The position numbers were made by a program, and so were the translations under genes. Below the pieces are notes generated by a model. That model was not told where the DNA came from, did no database searches, and was given only the letters and a program-made list of their open reading frames with translations. From Simplicispira hankyongi (lineage in GTDB: Bacteria > Pseudomonadota > Gammaproteobacteria > Burkholderiales > Burkholderiaceae_C), in the NCBI RefSeq assembly GCF_003570885.1, contig NZ_QXJC01000003.1:868001-932000 (forward strand): DNA of 64,000 nt, in the 5' to 3' direction. Positions 27,770 to 37,936 of the stretch are shown piece by piece. Every line of letters starts with the position of its first letter. The first letter of the stretch is position 1.

Positions 27770-28135
27770 TTATTTCTTCAGGGCCGCGGCGCCCTTGCGC
27801 GGACCCTTGCGGGTGCGGGCATTGGTGCGTGTGCGCTGGCCGCGCACCGGCAAACCGCGGCGATGGCGGAAGCCTCGGTAGCAGCCGATGTCCATCAAGC
27901 GCTTGATGTTCATCGTGGTTTCGCGACGCAGGTCACCTTCGATGGTGAACTGCGCGATCTGGTCGCGAATCTTTTCGAGATCGCCGTCCGTAAGATCCTT
28001 GATCTTCTTGGAGTAAGCGATTTCGCAAGCTTCACAGATCTTGCGTGCGCGGGTGCGACCAATGCCATAGATGGCCGTTAAGCCAATCTCTGCGTGCTGA
28101 TGCGGCGGAATGTTGATGCCAGCGATACGTGCCAT
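27770..28135 (-). CDS. rpsM: 30S ribosomal protein S13
   Basis: 121 aa. [20 protein letters not shown] opening, and [20 protein letters not shown] followed by a basic tail, as in all S13. It binds at the head of the 30S subunit and contacts P-site tRNA. First gene of the alpha operon proper, 24 nt after rpmJ. Confidence 0.98.
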   Translation of the reverse strand: MARIAGINIPPHQHAEIGLTAIYGIGRTRARKICEACEIAYSKKIKDLTDGDLEKIRDQIAQFTIEGDLRRETTMNIKRLMDIGCYRGFRHRRGLPVRGQRTRTNARTRKGPRKGAAALKK

Positions 28136-28159
28136 GTGCGTCCTCTAATACTTTCCTGT

Positions 28160-28273
28160 TCAACCCTGGCGCTGCTTGTGACGCAGGTCCGTGCAGATCA
28201 CGCGCACCACACCCTTGCGGCGGATGATCTTGCAGTTGCGGCAAATTTTCTTGACCGAAGCCGAAACTCTCAT
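28160..28273 (-). CDS. rpmJ: 50S ribosomal protein L36
   Basis: 37 aa, found by reading the secY-rpsM gap. It starts [20 protein letters not shown] and ends [10 protein letters not shown]. The cysteine-containing, zinc-binding form is present (C11, C14, C27 and H32). The start is preceded by TAGGAGAATGAA. Unlike many beta-proteobacteria as I recall them, no infA gene lies between secY and rpmJ; the 143-bp gap is too short for it. Confidence 0.95.
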   Translation of the reverse strand: MRVSASVKKICRNCKIIRRKGVVRVICTDLRHKQRQG

Positions 28274-28416
28274 TTCATTCTCCTAAAACCAGTCGTGGTG
28301 TGCGGCCTATGCCATAAACACCGTGTTTGCGTGCGCCATGGCGCACTGCGTTAATGCGAAACCCGAAGGCTTCATCTAATAGTGCTGCGCCTCCGTGGAC
28401 TTGCAGCAAGCCTTCG

Positions 28417-29736
28417 TCAAGCCCCGGCCCCGCCTTTGAAATTAGCCTTCTTCAATAGCGATTCATATTGCTGGGACATCAGATAGTTCTGCACTTGTGC
28501 CATGAAATCCATCGTGACCACCACGATGATCATCAAAGAGGTGCCACCAAAATAAAACGGCACGTTGTACTTCAGGATCATGAATTCAGGCAGCAGACAC
28601 ACCAACGTGATGTAGATAGCCCCAGCAAGCGTCAAACGGACAAGGATTTTATCAATGTACCGCGCTGTCTGGTCGCCCGGCCGAATACCAGGAATAAACG
28701 CGCCACTCTTCTTGAGGTTGTCCGCAGTCTCTCGGCTGTTAAATACCAGCGCGGTGTAGAAAAAGCAGAAAAACACAATGGCCGTCGCATAGAGCAACAC
28801 ATAGATCGGCTGCCCCGGTGTCAAAGCGCCCGAAATATCTTTCAGCCAGCGCATGGAATCACCCGCGCTGAACCAGTTCACCACCGTTGCCGGCAACAAA
28901 ATGATCGAAGACGCGAAGATAGGCGGGATCACGCCAGACATATTGAGCTTCAGCGGCAGGTGAGACGATTGACCGCCATACACCTTGTTGCCGACCTGTC
29001 GCCGCGCGTAATTCACAAGTATCTTGCGCTGACCACGTTCAACGAACACGACGAAATAGGTCACCAAGCAAACAACCAGAACAATGAACAATGCCGCAAT
29101 GATGCTCATGGACCCGGTTCGTACCAGCTCCAAAAGACCACCAACAGCGTTGGGAAGCCCTGCTGCAATACCAGCGAAAATCAGGATGGAAATTCCATTG
29201 CCCAGACCGCGTTCGGTGATTTGCTCGCCCAACCACATCAGGAACATGGTGCCTGCCGTCAGACTCACGACCGCAGTCATGCGAAAACCGAAACCAGGCG
29301 TCAGAACCAAGCCAGCCGAACTCTCGAGTGCAACTGCAATACCCAGGGACTGAAAAAGCGCCAGACCCAGCGTGCCATACCGCGTGTACTGCGTAATCTT
29401 GCGCTGACCGGCCGCCCCTTCCTTCTTCAACTGCTCAAACGCCGGCACCGCATAGCTCATGAGCTGCATGATGATCGACGCCGAGATGTACGGCATGATT
29501 CCCAAAGCGAACACCGTGAACCGGGACAGCGCGCCGCCCGAGAACATATTGAACAAATTGAGAATACCGCCCTGCTGGCCACTGAACAATTGTTTGAGCT
29601 GCGTAGGATCGATGCCCGGAACTGGGATATGCGCGCCGACGCGGTAGACGACCAACGCAAGCAGCAGAAACACCAACCTGCGGCGCAGGTCGCCGAATTT
29701 GCCGGTTTTGGCTATTTGAGCTGCGTTAGTTGCCAC
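28417..29736 (-). CDS. secY: Protein translocase subunit SecY
   Basis: 439 aa, ten-helix core of the Sec channel. Opens [20 protein letters not shown]. Shows the plug/helix region [29 protein letters not shown], the cytoplasmic loop [15 protein letters not shown] and the C-terminal loop [20 protein letters not shown]. The start codon is GTG. Located in the spc operon after rplO as usual. Confidence 0.98.
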   Translation of the reverse strand: MATNAAQIAKTGKFGDLRRRLVFLLLALVVYRVGAHIPVPGIDPTQLKQLFSGQQGGILNLFNMFSGGALSRFTVFALGIMPYISASIIMQLMSYAVPAFEQLKKEGAAGQRKITQYTRYGTLGLALFQSLGIAVALESSAGLVLTPGFGFRMTAVVSLTAGTMFLMWLGEQITERGLGNGISILIFAGIAAGLPNAVGGLLELVRTGSMSIIAALFIVLVVCLVTYFVVFVERGQRKILVNYARRQVGNKVYGGQSSHLPLKLNMSGVIPPIFASSIILLPATVVNWFSAGDSMRWLKDISGALTPGQPIYVLLYATAIVFFCFFYTALVFNSRETADNLKKSGAFIPGIRPGDQTARYIDKILVRLTLAGAIYITLVCLLPEFMILKYNVPFYFGGTSLMIIVVVTMDFMAQVQNYLMSQQYESLLKKANFKGGAGA

Positions 29737-29759
29737 GGAAGCCTTTCGTCACCGTTTGT

Positions 29760-30191
29760 TCAGGCGAGACTGCCGCCTGCAGCTTCAATAGCAGCGCGCG
29801 CGCCCGCAGTGGCGCCAACGCCTGTCAACTTGACAGCCGTAGCAAGTTCACCACTCTTGACGATCTTCACGACCTTGGCCATCTGGCTGACCAAACCTGC
29901 TTGCTTCAACGCCAACATATCCACTTCCGCCAGACCCAGCCGCGCCAAGGCAGCCAATGTCACTTCGGCGTTGTACTTGAGCGTTTGCGACTTGAAACCG
30001 CGCTTGGGAAGGCGGCGTTGCAAAGGCATTTGACCACCTTCGAAACCTACCTTGTGGTAACCACCGGAACGCGATTTTTGACCTTTGTGGCCGCGTCCTG
30101 CTGTTTTTCCCAGCCCGGAGCCAATGCCGCGACCGACGCGACGCTTCGCGTGCTTGGCGCCAGCGGCCGGCTTAATGCTATTGAGTTCCAT
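29760..30191 (-). CDS. rplO: 50S ribosomal protein L15
   Basis: 143 aa. Glycine/lysine-rich N-terminal arm ([40 protein letters not shown]) that threads into 23S rRNA, and a globular C-terminus. Normal L15 length and place between rpmD and secY. Confidence 0.98.
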   Translation of the reverse strand: MELNSIKPAAGAKHAKRRVGRGIGSGLGKTAGRGHKGQKSRSGGYHKVGFEGGQMPLQRRLPKRGFKSQTLKYNAEVTLAALARLGLAEVDMLALKQAGLVSQMAKVVKIVKSGELATAVKLTGVGATAGARAAIEAAGGSLA

Positions 30192-30201
30192 CTCGAACCT
30201 C

Positions 30202-30384
30202 TCAGAGGACTTTGACCAGGTAACTGATCTTGTTGATCATGCCGCGCACTTCAGGACTGTCCTGGAGTTCGCTGACACTGTTGAGCTTGCGCAGGCCGAG
30301 GCCGCGCACGGTAGCGCGGTGCGACTGCTGGGTTCCAATCGGGCTGCGAACCAGCTGGATCTTCACGGTTTGTTGCGTAGACAT
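30202..30384 (-). CDS. rpmD: 50S ribosomal protein L30
   Basis: 60 aa. [20 protein letters not shown] and [20 protein letters not shown] are the L30 signatures. ATG 30384 is chosen over the longer frame because CAGGAGCGCACAC precedes it and the product then has the family length. Confidence 0.97.
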   Translation of the reverse strand: MSTQQTVKIQLVRSPIGTQQSHRATVRGLGLRKLNSVSELQDSPEVRGMINKISYLVKVL

Positions 30385-30397
30385 GTGTGCGCTCCTG

Positions 30398-30916
30398 TCA
30401 GATGAAGAGGTCTTCGACCGACTTACCGCGCTTGGAAGCAATTTCCGAAGGCGTGGTGGAATTGGTCAGCGCATCAAACGTGGCGCGAACCATGTTGTAA
30501 GGGTTAGATGAACCATGGCTCTTGGCCACGATGTCGGTCATGCCCATCACTTCGAATACGGCACGCATCGGGCCGCCAGCAATGATGCCGGTTCCCTTGG
30601 GAGCAGGAGCCATCATCACGTGGGCTGCGCCGTGGTGGCCAGTGACCTGGTGGTGGATGGTGCCGTTCTTCAGCGACACCTTGACCATGTTGCGACGCGC
30701 CTCTTCCATCGCTTTTTGCACGGCAGCCGGCACTTCCTTCGACTTGCCCTTGCCCATGCCGACGCGACCGTCGCCATCGCCTACCACGGTCAGTGCGGCG
30801 AAACCAAGAATCCGCCCACCCTTCACGACCTTGGTGACGCGATTGACCGCGATCATCTTCTCGCGCATTCCGTCGTCGCGACTGTCGTCTTGCACTCTGG
30901 GTTGAAATTTAGCCAT
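30398..30916 (-). CDS. rpsE: 30S ribosomal protein S5
   Basis: 172 aa. S5 N domain ([40 protein letters not shown]) and C domain ([20 protein letters not shown]). S5 works in decoding accuracy and mRNA unwinding at the entry tunnel. Standard spc position. Confidence 0.98.
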   Translation of the reverse strand: MAKFQPRVQDDSRDDGMREKMIAVNRVTKVVKGGRILGFAALTVVGDGDGRVGMGKGKSKEVPAAVQKAMEEARRNMVKVSLKNGTIHHQVTGHHGAAHVMMAPAPKGTGIIAGGPMRAVFEVMGMTDIVAKSHGSSNPYNMVRATFDALTNSTTPSEIASKRGKSVEDLFI

Positions 30917-30933
30917 TTTTTTATCCGTTCCGC

Positions 30934-31299
30934 TTAGAACTGCAGACCCGCTTCGCGGGCAGCATCGGCAAGCGCCTTGACGCGGCCATGGTACGCAAAA
31001 CCTGCGCGATCAAATGCCACCTTCTCGACGCCAGCAGCCTTGGCGCGCTCTGCAATGCGCTTGCCAATGACCTCGGCTGCGGCGGCATTGCCTCCCTTGC
31101 CGGAGGCACCCAGCGCGGTGCGGACTTCTGGCTCGACAGTGGAAGCGCTCGCAAGCACCTTGCCACCATCGCTCGAAATGACTGCTGCGTAGATGTGAAG
31201 ATTCGTGCGATTCACCGTGAGTCGCGCCACGCCTTGCTGGGCAATGCGGATCCGCGTCTGACGGGCTCGGCGAAGTCGCTGCTCTTTTTTGGTCAACAT
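30934..31299 (-). CDS. rplR: 50S ribosomal protein L18
   Basis: 121 aa. Begins [20 protein letters not shown] and contains [20 protein letters not shown] and [20 protein letters not shown], the L18 pattern. Binds 5S rRNA in the central protuberance together with L5. Confidence 0.98.
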   Translation of the reverse strand: MLTKKEQRLRRARQTRIRIAQQGVARLTVNRTNLHIYAAVISSDGGKVLASASTVEPEVRTALGASGKGGNAAAAEVIGKRIAERAKAAGVEKVAFDRAGFAYHGRVKALADAAREAGLQF

Positions 31300-31310
31300 G
31301 GTGCAGCTCC

Positions 31311-31844
31311 TTACTTCTTCTTGGTTTCTTTGATCACAATGCGCTCGCCCACGTAGCGAATACCCTTGCCCTTGTAGGGCTCGGGGGGACGAATCGCACG
31401 AATCTCGGCAGCAATCTGCCCTACACGCTGACGGTCAGCACCCTTGATCACGACCTCTGTCGGAGTCGGGGTCGCCACGGTGATGCCTTCCGGCATCTCC
31501 TTGTTGACAGGATGGGAGTAACCCACCGACAGATTCAGCTTGGAACCCGTCGCCTGCGCCTTGTACCCCACCCCCACCAGACTGAGCTTCTTTTCGAAGC
31601 CAGCACTGACACCAACGACCATGTTGTTCACCAACTGGCGCAAGGTGCCACTCATGGCATTGGCTTCGCGGCTCTCGTTCGCAGGCGCGAAGCTCAGCTT
31701 GCCGTCTTGGCTACCAACCGTAACCAGCGCGTTCTGCGCCAACGACAAGGAGCCGCCTGACCCCTTCACATTGATCAGGCCGTTCGTGATCGACACATCC
31801 ACACCAGCGGGGATGGTGACCGGCATTTTTCCTACTCGGGACAT
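31311..31844 (-). CDS. rplF: 50S ribosomal protein L6
   Basis: 177 aa. [20 protein letters not shown] start and the C-terminal [20 protein letters not shown] block near the factor-binding centre are diagnostic. Two tandem L6 folds, normal length. Confidence 0.98.
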   Translation of the reverse strand: MSRVGKMPVTIPAGVDVSITNGLINVKGSGGSLSLAQNALVTVGSQDGKLSFAPANESREANAMSGTLRQLVNNMVVGVSAGFEKKLSLVGVGYKAQATGSKLNLSVGYSHPVNKEMPEGITVATPTPTEVVIKGADRQRVGQIAAEIRAIRPPEPYKGKGIRYVGERIVIKETKKK

Positions 31845-31868
31845 TCAGTTTCTCCTCAATGTCACGGC

Positions 31869-32264
31869 TTAAGCCACATAGCAAAGCACTTCACCACCGA
31901 CACCGGTAGCGCGCGCTTTACGATCCGTCATCACACCCTTAGGCGTGGTAACAATGGCTACGCCGAGGCCGTTCATGACCTGCGGAATGGCATCACATCC
32001 CTTGTAAATTCGCAAACCAGGGCGACTGACACGCTCAATGCGCTCAATCACCGGGCGACCTGCGTAGTACTTCAGGGTAATTTCAATTTGTGACTTGCCA
32101 TCTTCGGTCTTGACTTCAAAACCGTCGATGTAACCCTCGTCCTTCAGGACTTGGGCAATGGCCACCTTCACTTTGGAAGATGGGACGGCGACGCTGGCTT
32201 TGGAGACCATCTGCGCATTGCGGATGCGGGTCAGCAGGTCAGCAATGGGATCACTCATGCTCAT
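31869..32264 (-). CDS. rpsH: 30S ribosomal protein S8
   Basis: 131 aa. [20 protein letters not shown] start, ending [19 protein letters not shown]. In E. coli S8 represses the spc operon by binding at the rplE start; the homologous region here was not folded. Confidence 0.98.
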   Translation of the reverse strand: MSMSDPIADLLTRIRNAQMVSKASVAVPSSKVKVAIAQVLKDEGYIDGFEVKTEDGKSQIEITLKYYAGRPVIERIERVSRPGLRIYKGCDAIPQVMNGLGVAIVTTPKGVMTDRKARATGVGGEVLCYVA

Positions 32265-32284
32265 GTTGTATCTCTCCTGCCGGC

Positions 32285-32590
32285 TTACCAGCTGGCCTTG
32301 GTGACACCGGGGATGTCGCCTGCAAAAGCCAGTTCACGGATCTTGGCACGGGCCAGACCGAATTGACGGAACGTTCCACGCGGACGACCAGTGATCGTGC
32401 AGCGGTTACGCTGGCGCGTGGGGTTGGCATTGCGCGGAAGCTTTTGCAAGCCCAGACGCGCTGCTTCGCGCTCTCCGCCGGTCGACTTCATGTTCGAAGC
32501 CGCCGCCTTCAGTTCTGCATATTTCGCTGCGTATTTCGCAGCAAGTTTTTCGCGCTTGAGTTCGCGCTGGATCAAAGCTACTTTTGCCAT
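32285..32590 (-). CDS. rpsN: 30S ribosomal protein S14
   Basis: 101 aa long form without the CxxC zinc knuckles, so the zinc-independent type. C-terminal [20 protein letters not shown] and [18 protein letters not shown] are characteristic. Lies 8 nt after rplE. Confidence 0.98.
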   Translation of the reverse strand: MAKVALIQRELKREKLAAKYAAKYAELKAAASNMKSTGGEREAARLGLQKLPRNANPTRQRNRCTITGRPRGTFRQFGLARAKIRELAFAGDIPGVTKASW

Positions 32591-32598
32591 ACGCTGCC

Positions 32599-33138
32599 TC
32601 AGTTCTTGAACGGAAAACGGAAACCAGTGAGGAGCGCCTTACACTCTTCGTCGGTCTGCGCCGTGGTAGTAATGCTGATATTGAGACCGCGCAAGGCATC
32701 GACCTTGTCGTACTCGATTTCAGGGAAAATAATCTGCTCTTTCACGCCGACGTTATAGTTGCCGCGGCCATCGAATGCGCGACCGGAGATACCCCGGAAG
32801 TCGCGCACACGAGGAAGCGCGACTGTCACGAAACGATCGAGAAACTCATACATCTTGACGCCGCGCAGCGTGACCATGCAGCCAATCGCCTGACCTTCGC
32901 GGATCTTGAAACCAGCGATGGCCTTCCTGGCCTTGGTGACGACAGGCTTTTGCCCAGCAATCTTGGTCAGATCCGCCACAGCGCTGTCCATCACTTTTTT
33001 ATCAGCAACCGCCTCACTCACACCCATATTGAGCGTGATCTTGGTCAGACGCGGAACCTGCATGGGCGAGGTGTAGCCAAACTGCTTCATCAGTTCGGGC
33101 GCCACTTTGTCGCGGTAGTGTTCTTGAAGTCGTGCCAT
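32599..33138 (-). CDS. rplE: 50S ribosomal protein L5
   Basis: 179 aa. [20 protein letters not shown] start, [20 protein letters not shown] and the C-terminal [20 protein letters not shown]. Binds 5S rRNA. The frame is open further upstream into rplX, but ATG 33138 is the family start. Confidence 0.98.
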   Translation of the reverse strand: MARLQEHYRDKVAPELMKQFGYTSPMQVPRLTKITLNMGVSEAVADKKVMDSAVADLTKIAGQKPVVTKARKAIAGFKIREGQAIGCMVTLRGVKMYEFLDRFVTVALPRVRDFRGISGRAFDGRGNYNVGVKEQIIFPEIEYDKVDALRGLNISITTTAQTDEECKALLTGFRFPFKN

Positions 33139-33148
33139 TTCTATTTCC

Positions 33149-33469
33149 TCAGGCCGTCTTGATTTCGGCACCGCTCGACTTGAACACACGAACACGCGTG
33201 CCATCTGCCTGCAGCTTGATACCTACGCGATCACCCTTGCCCGTCGCAGCATTAAAAATGGCGACATTGGACTGGTGAATGGGCATGGCCTTTTCAACGA
33301 TGCCACCCGTAGAACCCTTCATAGGGTTGGGCTTGACATGCTTCTTGACCAGATTGACGCCTTCGACCACCAAATGGGAGTCGTCCGCGCGCAGCGCGAC
33401 CGTGCCGCGCTTTCCCTTATCGCGCCCCGTGAGCACGACGATTTCGTCGCCCTTGCGAATCTTGTTCAT
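33149..33469 (-). CDS. rplX: 50S ribosomal protein L24
   Basis: 106 aa with a KOW motif ([20 protein letters not shown]) near the N-terminus and [20 protein letters not shown]. An early assembly protein of the large subunit. Follows rplN by 9 nt. Confidence 0.98.
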   Translation of the reverse strand: MNKIRKGDEIVVLTGRDKGKRGTVALRADDSHLVVEGVNLVKKHVKPNPMKGSTGGIVEKAMPIHQSNVAIFNAATGKGDRVGIKLQADGTRVRVFKSSGAEIKTA

Positions 33470-33478
33470 CGCGTGTCC

Positions 33479-33847
33479 TTAGAGAACTTCAGGAGCCAGG
33501 GACACGATCTTCATGAAACGCTCGGTGCGCAATTCACGCGTGACCGGGCCGAAGATGCGGGTGCCGATCGGCTCCAGCTTTGCATTGAGCAACACCGCAG
33601 CGTTGCCATCGAATTTGACCAGCGAGCCGTCACCGCGGCGAATACCCTTGGCAGTACGAACCACCACGGCACTGTAAATTTCGCCTTTTTTGACGCGCCC
33701 ACGAGGAGCCGCCTCTTTGACAGCCACCTTGATGATGTCGCCCACGCTGGCGTAACGACGCCTGGATCCGCCCAGCACCTTGATGCACAAGACGGATTTC
33801 GCGCCGGTATTGTCGGCAACGTCTAACCGAGTTTCAGTCTGGATCAT
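33479..33847 (-). CDS. rplN: 50S ribosomal protein L14
   Basis: 122 aa. [20 protein letters not shown] start and [19 protein letters not shown] end, the exact L14 limits, so ATG 33847 is used. It is the first gene of this ribosomal block. The S10 operon genes that precede it in E. coli (ending rpsQ) are absent, and glpD comes next, 205 bp upstream. Confidence 0.98.
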   Translation of the reverse strand: MIQTETRLDVADNTGAKSVLCIKVLGGSRRRYASVGDIIKVAVKEAAPRGRVKKGEIYSAVVVRTAKGIRRGDGSLVKFDGNAAVLLNAKLEPIGTRIFGPVTRELRTERFMKIVSLAPEVL

Positions 33848-33976
33848 TTCAATATTCCCAACTTGCACCAGAAGACTACCGCTCCGAGAACACCTCGAAA
33901 GCAATTGCCTGCCAGTCAGTCTTGGGCCCGCCGTCCACGCTACAAACCATTTGCAGCGCTTCCGCTGGGCAGAGAT

Positions 33977-33996
33977 TTCGCTAATTTCTTAGCGAA
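33977..33996 (-). promoter_or_regulatory. Hairpin at the predicted 5' end of the rplN transcript
   Basis: TTCGCTAA and TTAGCGAA form 8 perfect base pairs around a 4-nt GAAA loop. Measured from the -10 at 34004-34009, transcription should start near 33997, so the hairpin would be the first structure of the mRNA. The remaining leader to rplN is about 130 nt. Confidence 0.5.
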
Positions 33997-34003
33997 GCCT
34001 GCT

Positions 34004-34032
34004 ATTTTCACTAAAAATTCTTCGCCCGTCAA
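34004..34032 (-). promoter_or_regulatory. Probable sigma-70 promoter of the spc operon
   Basis: On the minus strand TTGACG (34032-34027), a 17-nt spacer and GAAAAT (34009-34004). Near-consensus -35, 4/6 -10, AT-rich surroundings in an otherwise GC-rich region. It lies in the gap between glpD and rplN. Confidence 0.6.
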
Positions 34033-34052
34033 GTAGCGCAGCGCGATTTTTC

Positions 34053-35645
34053 TTAGTGGGGCAGGCTGGCGTATTGTGACGCAAGCTCCCGAAAAGGCGC
34101 CAGCTGGGGGTCCAGGCCGGTTTCCTCATGGACGATCCCAGCCACACGCTCAGCCATTTCACTGGCTTGGCGGGCGTCGAGAAACAGAGCACGCCAGCGG
34201 CGGGCCAACACATCCTCCACCGTGCGTGCGTACTCGTTGCGCACAGCAAAGCGCACCATCGCTTCTGTCAGATTCATGCCAAGAACCACGCCAGCGCCAG
34301 GCAGCTGGCGTATGAAGGCAGCCTCACTGCCGTAACTGTGCCAACCTGGGGCTTCGCACAGCCGATGCCGTGCGTACCCGGTTTCTGCGCCAACCAGTGG
34401 AAAATCGTTCGTGGCGCCCCCTTTTCGAGCGTCCAGCAGTTCGGAGTTGAAGCATTTTTGCAACACATCTTCGGCCATTGCGCGGTACGTGGTCCATTTG
34501 CCACCGGTAACCGTCACCAAACCGCTGCGGCTGGCGAGCACGGTGTGCTCCCGGCTGAGGCTCTTGGTGTTATCGCCATTTTCGTCCTGCGGTTTGACCA
34601 GGGGCCGCAGACCCACCCAGACACTGCGGACATCGCTTGCCTGGGGTGCGCGGCGCAGATATCGCGCGGATTCACTGAGGATAAAAGACACCTCCTCCGC
34701 GAAGGGCGTGGGCTCGCGGTCAAGGTCGTGCCGCGGGGTGTCTGTGGTTCCGAGGATGACCTTGCCCAGCCAGGGAACAGCGAAAAGCACGCGGCCGTCG
34801 GCCGTCTTGGGCACCATCAGCGCATGATCAGACGCGAGGAAATCCCGGTCTACAACCAGATGCACGCCTTGGCTTGGCGCCACCAGCGGCGACACCGCCC
34901 GTCCTGTCGCTTGGGCATCTTTCTCGCGCAAGGCATCGACCCAAACGCCTGTGGCATTCACCACGCAGCGCGTGCGCAGCGTGAACGTATGGCCCGATTC
35001 AGCATCTCTGCACACCACACCGGAGATTTTTCCACCCTCGTTCACGAGGTCCGTTGCTTCCACATAGTTGGCAACCAAGGCCCCGGTGCGGGCCGCCGTA
35101 CGCGCCAACGCCAGCGCCAGCCGCGCATCGTCAAACTGGCCATCCCAGTATTTCACACTGCCCTTAAGCCCCTGCCGCCGCACGGTTGGCAGGCACTCAA
35201 GCGTGCGTGTCCGGCCAAGAAATTCGGTGGGCCCCAGCCCCGCCTTGCCGGCCAGGGCGTCGTACATTTTCAGGCCCACACCGTAAAACGGCGTCTCCCA
35301 ACACTTGTAGGAAGGCATGACGAACGGCAGAGGTTGCGCAAGGTGCGGTGCGTTGTGAAGCAAGGTGCTGCGTTCATGCAAAGCCTCCCGTACCAAGGCG
35401 ATATTGCCCTGAGCCAAATAGCGCACACCACCATGGACCAGTTTGGTGGCGCGTGATGAAGTGCCTTTGGCAAAGTCCAATCTCTCGATCAGCGCAACCC
35501 GAAACCCCCGCGTGGCAGCGTCCAGTGCCACCCCCAAGCCGGTAGCGCCGCCGCCGATAACCACAAGATCGTAGGTTGCAGCGCCGGCCAGACGCTCCAG
35601 CAATTCAGCGCGAAGGGTAGGCAAGGGCGAAGAATGGGAAGCCAT
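34053..35645 (-). CDS. glpD: Glycerol-3-phosphate dehydrogenase (aerobic, FAD)
   Basis: 530 aa membrane-associated flavoprotein that oxidises glycerol-3-phosphate to dihydroxyacetone phosphate and passes electrons to ubiquinone. FAD-binding motif DLVVIGGGATGLGVALDAAT at residue about 24, then GTSSRATKLVHGGVRYLAQG. A C-terminal alpha-helical domain follows (TVTGGKWTTYRAMAEDVLQK). Last gene of the glpSTPQUV-glpD block; a 150-bp gap with a GC-rich inverted repeat (35741-35770) separates it from glpV, and AGGGTTAACCCT (12-bp palindrome) lies just before its start region. Confidence 0.95.
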   Translation of the reverse strand: MASHSSPLPTLRAELLERLAGAATYDLVVIGGGATGLGVALDAATRGFRVALIERLDFAKGTSSRATKLVHGGVRYLAQGNIALVREALHERSTLLHNAPHLAQPLPFVMPSYKCWETPFYGVGLKMYDALAGKAGLGPTEFLGRTRTLECLPTVRRQGLKGSVKYWDGQFDDARLALALARTAARTGALVANYVEATDLVNEGGKISGVVCRDAESGHTFTLRTRCVVNATGVWVDALREKDAQATGRAVSPLVAPSQGVHLVVDRDFLASDHALMVPKTADGRVLFAVPWLGKVILGTTDTPRHDLDREPTPFAEEVSFILSESARYLRRAPQASDVRSVWVGLRPLVKPQDENGDNTKSLSREHTVLASRSGLVTVTGGKWTTYRAMAEDVLQKCFNSELLDARKGGATNDFPLVGAETGYARHRLCEAPGWHSYGSEAAFIRQLPGAGVVLGMNLTEAMVRFAVRNEYARTVEDVLARRWRALFLDARQASEMAERVAGIVHEETGLDPQLAPFRELASQYASLPH

Positions 35646-35795
35646 GAGAGCCGCAGGTAGAAGGATGAATAAGGGTTAACCCTAGTCCATTGTGCTGCGG
35701 CACCACGTTTTCTGCCAGCAGTCCACGGACTTACGATCCCGCCGCCACACACCACAGGGTATGCGGCGGCTCAGGAAGCTATCAGGACGCAGCGC

Positions 35796-37529
35796 TCAAC
35801 GCACCTTGCCATCCTTCCAGGCTTGCAGGAGCTTGTCGTAGTCAACGGTTTCACCCTTGGGCTTCTCGTTGGCCAGCTTCTTCCAGGGTGCATGCTCGTC
35901 GCTGAGCCACTTGGCCGGATCGCTCTTGGGGTTGAGCTTGGGCGCGCAGTGGGCCATTCCCGCCCGTTGCAGCCGTGCCATCACGTCGTCCATCTCCTTG
36001 GCCAGGTTGTCCATTGCCTGCTGCGGCGTCTTCTCACCCGTTACCGCCACGGCCACGTTCTTCCACCACAGCTGGGCCAACTTGGGGTAGTCGGGCACGT
36101 TCGTGCCAGTGGGGGTCCAGGCCACGCGGGCCGGGCTGCGATAAAACTCGATCAAGCCACCGTACCTATTGGCGTTCTTGGTGAAGTATTCGCTGCGGAT
36201 ATCGCTGTCGCGGATGAAGGTCAAGCCGGTGATGGATTTCTTCAGCGATACGGTCTTGCTGGTCACGAACTGCGCATACAGCCACGCGGCGGCGGCGCGG
36301 TCTGGGTTCGCAGACTTCAGAAAGGTCCAGGAGCCTACGTCCTGGTACCCATTCTGCATGCCATCTTTCCAGTACGGGCCGTGCGGGCCGGGGGCCATGC
36401 GCCATTTGGGCGAACCATCGGCGTTGACCACCGGTAGACCAGCCTTGGTCATGTCGGCGGTAAATGCCGTGTACCAGAAGACTTGCTGCGCGATTTGGCC
36501 TTGGGCAGGCACAGGTCCCGCCTCGCCGAAGGTCATGCCGGTGGCCTCGGGCGGGGCGTACTTCTTCAGCCAGTCGATGTACTTGGTCAGGGCGTACACC
36601 GCGGCCGGGGAGTTGGTGGCGCCACCACGTGAAACCTCGGCACCCACCGGTGTGCACTTGTCAGCAGCCACGCGAATGCCCCATTCGTCAATCGGCATGC
36701 CGTTGGGAATCCCCTTGTCGGCTTCCCCGGCCATGGACAACCACGCGTCGGTGAAACGCCAGCCCAGCGAGGGGTCTTTCTTGCCGTAGTCCATGTGTCC
36801 ATAAATGGGCTTGCCATCGATGGTCTTGACATCATTGGTAAAGAAGTCAGCGATGTCCTCGTAGGCGCTCCAGTTCACCGGCACGCCCAGGTCGTATCCG
36901 TATTTGGCCTTGAATTTGTCCTTCAGATCCTTGCGCGCAAACAGATCGGCACGGAACCAGTACAGATTGGCGAACTGCTGGTCAGGCAGTTGGTACAGCT
37001 TGCCATCAGGTGCCGTGGTAAAGCTGGTGCCAATGAAATCCTTGATGTCCAGATAGGGATCGGTCAAGTCTTTCCACGGCCCGGCCATCTGGTCGGTCAG
37101 GCTCATCGCGGTGCCATAGCGGTAGTGGGTACCAATCAGGTCGGAGTCGCTGATCCAGCCGTCATAAATGGATTTGCCCGACTGCATGGAGGTTTGCAAT
37201 TTCTCCACCACGTCACCCTCCTGGATGATGTCGTGCTTCACCTTGATGCCCGTGATCTCCTCGAAGGCCTTGGCCAGGGTCTTGCTCTCATATTCGTGCA
37301 CGGTCAGGGTCTCCGAGACCGTGCTGATCTCGTTCACTCCCTTGGCCTTGAGCTTCGCGGCGGCATCAATGAACCACTTCATTTCCTTGAGCTGCTGGTC
37401 CTTGCTCAGCGTAGAGGGCTGAAACTCGGTGTCTACCCACTTTTTGGCTTCGGCCTCGCCAGCCCAGACCGCGTGCCCCATGGCCAGCGCCGCAGCAGCA
37501 AACGCCACTGCTTTCAATTGCACCTTCAT
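35796..37529 (-). CDS. glpV: Glycerol ABC transporter, periplasmic binding protein
   Basis: 577 aa, a large family-1 solute-binding protein. Signal peptide AVAFAAAALAMGHAVWA; then conserved blocks (VKHDIIQEGDVVEKLQTSMQ, GKSIYDGWISDSDLIGTHYR). Two starts are possible: ATG 37544 (AAAGGGGGA upstream) or ATG 37529 (AGGAGA upstream), differing by five residues. By gene order it matches GlpV of the rhizobial glpSTPQUV glycerol transporter as I recall it. A sugar-type annotation is likely in automated pipelines. Confidence 0.88.
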   Translation of the reverse strand: MKVQLKAVAFAAAALAMGHAVWAGEAEAKKWVDTEFQPSTLSKDQQLKEMKWFIDAAAKLKAKGVNEISTVSETLTVHEYESKTLAKAFEEITGIKVKHDIIQEGDVVEKLQTSMQSGKSIYDGWISDSDLIGTHYRYGTAMSLTDQMAGPWKDLTDPYLDIKDFIGTSFTTAPDGKLYQLPDQQFANLYWFRADLFARKDLKDKFKAKYGYDLGVPVNWSAYEDIADFFTNDVKTIDGKPIYGHMDYGKKDPSLGWRFTDAWLSMAGEADKGIPNGMPIDEWGIRVAADKCTPVGAEVSRGGATNSPAAVYALTKYIDWLKKYAPPEATGMTFGEAGPVPAQGQIAQQVFWYTAFTADMTKAGLPVVNADGSPKWRMAPGPHGPYWKDGMQNGYQDVGSWTFLKSANPDRAAAAWLYAQFVTSKTVSLKKSITGLTFIRDSDIRSEYFTKNANRYGGLIEFYRSPARVAWTPTGTNVPDYPKLAQLWWKNVAVAVTGEKTPQQAMDNLAKEMDDVMARLQRAGMAHCAPKLNPKSDPAKWLSDEHAPWKKLANEKPKGETVDYDKLLQAWKDGKVR

Positions 37530-37602
37530 TGCATGTCTCCTCATGTATCCCCCTTTGCGAAAAGAGCCCGGCCACGGGGGTGCCAACCGGGCTCCAGGAA
37601 TC

Positions 37603-37911
37603 TCAGCCTTTGCGCATGATGAACACGAGCAGGGCCATGGACAGCACCAGGCTGATCCACACCGAAGGTTCGGCTTCCAGCGAGAACCACTGCGCCATTT
37701 TTTCGCCCAGGCCCACCCAGAACAGGTTGACGTAGGCTGCGGTAAGCAAGCCAATGAACAGGCGATCGCCTCGCGTGGTGGCGATCGGCAAAAAACCTTT
37801 GCGCAGCACGGTGGGCGACTTGATCTCCCACACCGTCATACCCGCCAGCATCAGCGCGATGCAGACAAAAAATACCGCCACCGGCATGGTCCAGGCCATC
37901 CACTGAAACAT
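37603..37911 (-). CDS. glpU: Small membrane component of the glycerol ABC transporter (DUF2160)
   Basis: 102 aa with three hydrophobic segments (MAWTMPVAVFFVCIALMLAG, LFIGLLTAAYVNLFWVGLG and SVWISLVLSMALLVFIM). DUF2160-type protein found only in this transporter type, as GlpU in rhizobia. Exact role unknown. AAGGAGACAGCG precedes the ATG. Lies between glpQ and glpV. Confidence 0.85.
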   Translation of the reverse strand: MFQWMAWTMPVAVFFVCIALMLAGMTVWEIKSPTVLRKGFLPIATTRGDRLFIGLLTAAYVNLFWVGLGEKMAQWFSLEAEPSVWISLVLSMALLVFIMRKG

Positions 37912-37936
37912 CGCTGTCTCCTTTATTCCTTGGGCG

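Noticed and set aside
28274-28416. Search for infA between secY and rpmJ
   Set aside because: The gap is 143 bp and has no frame resembling translation initiation factor IF-1.
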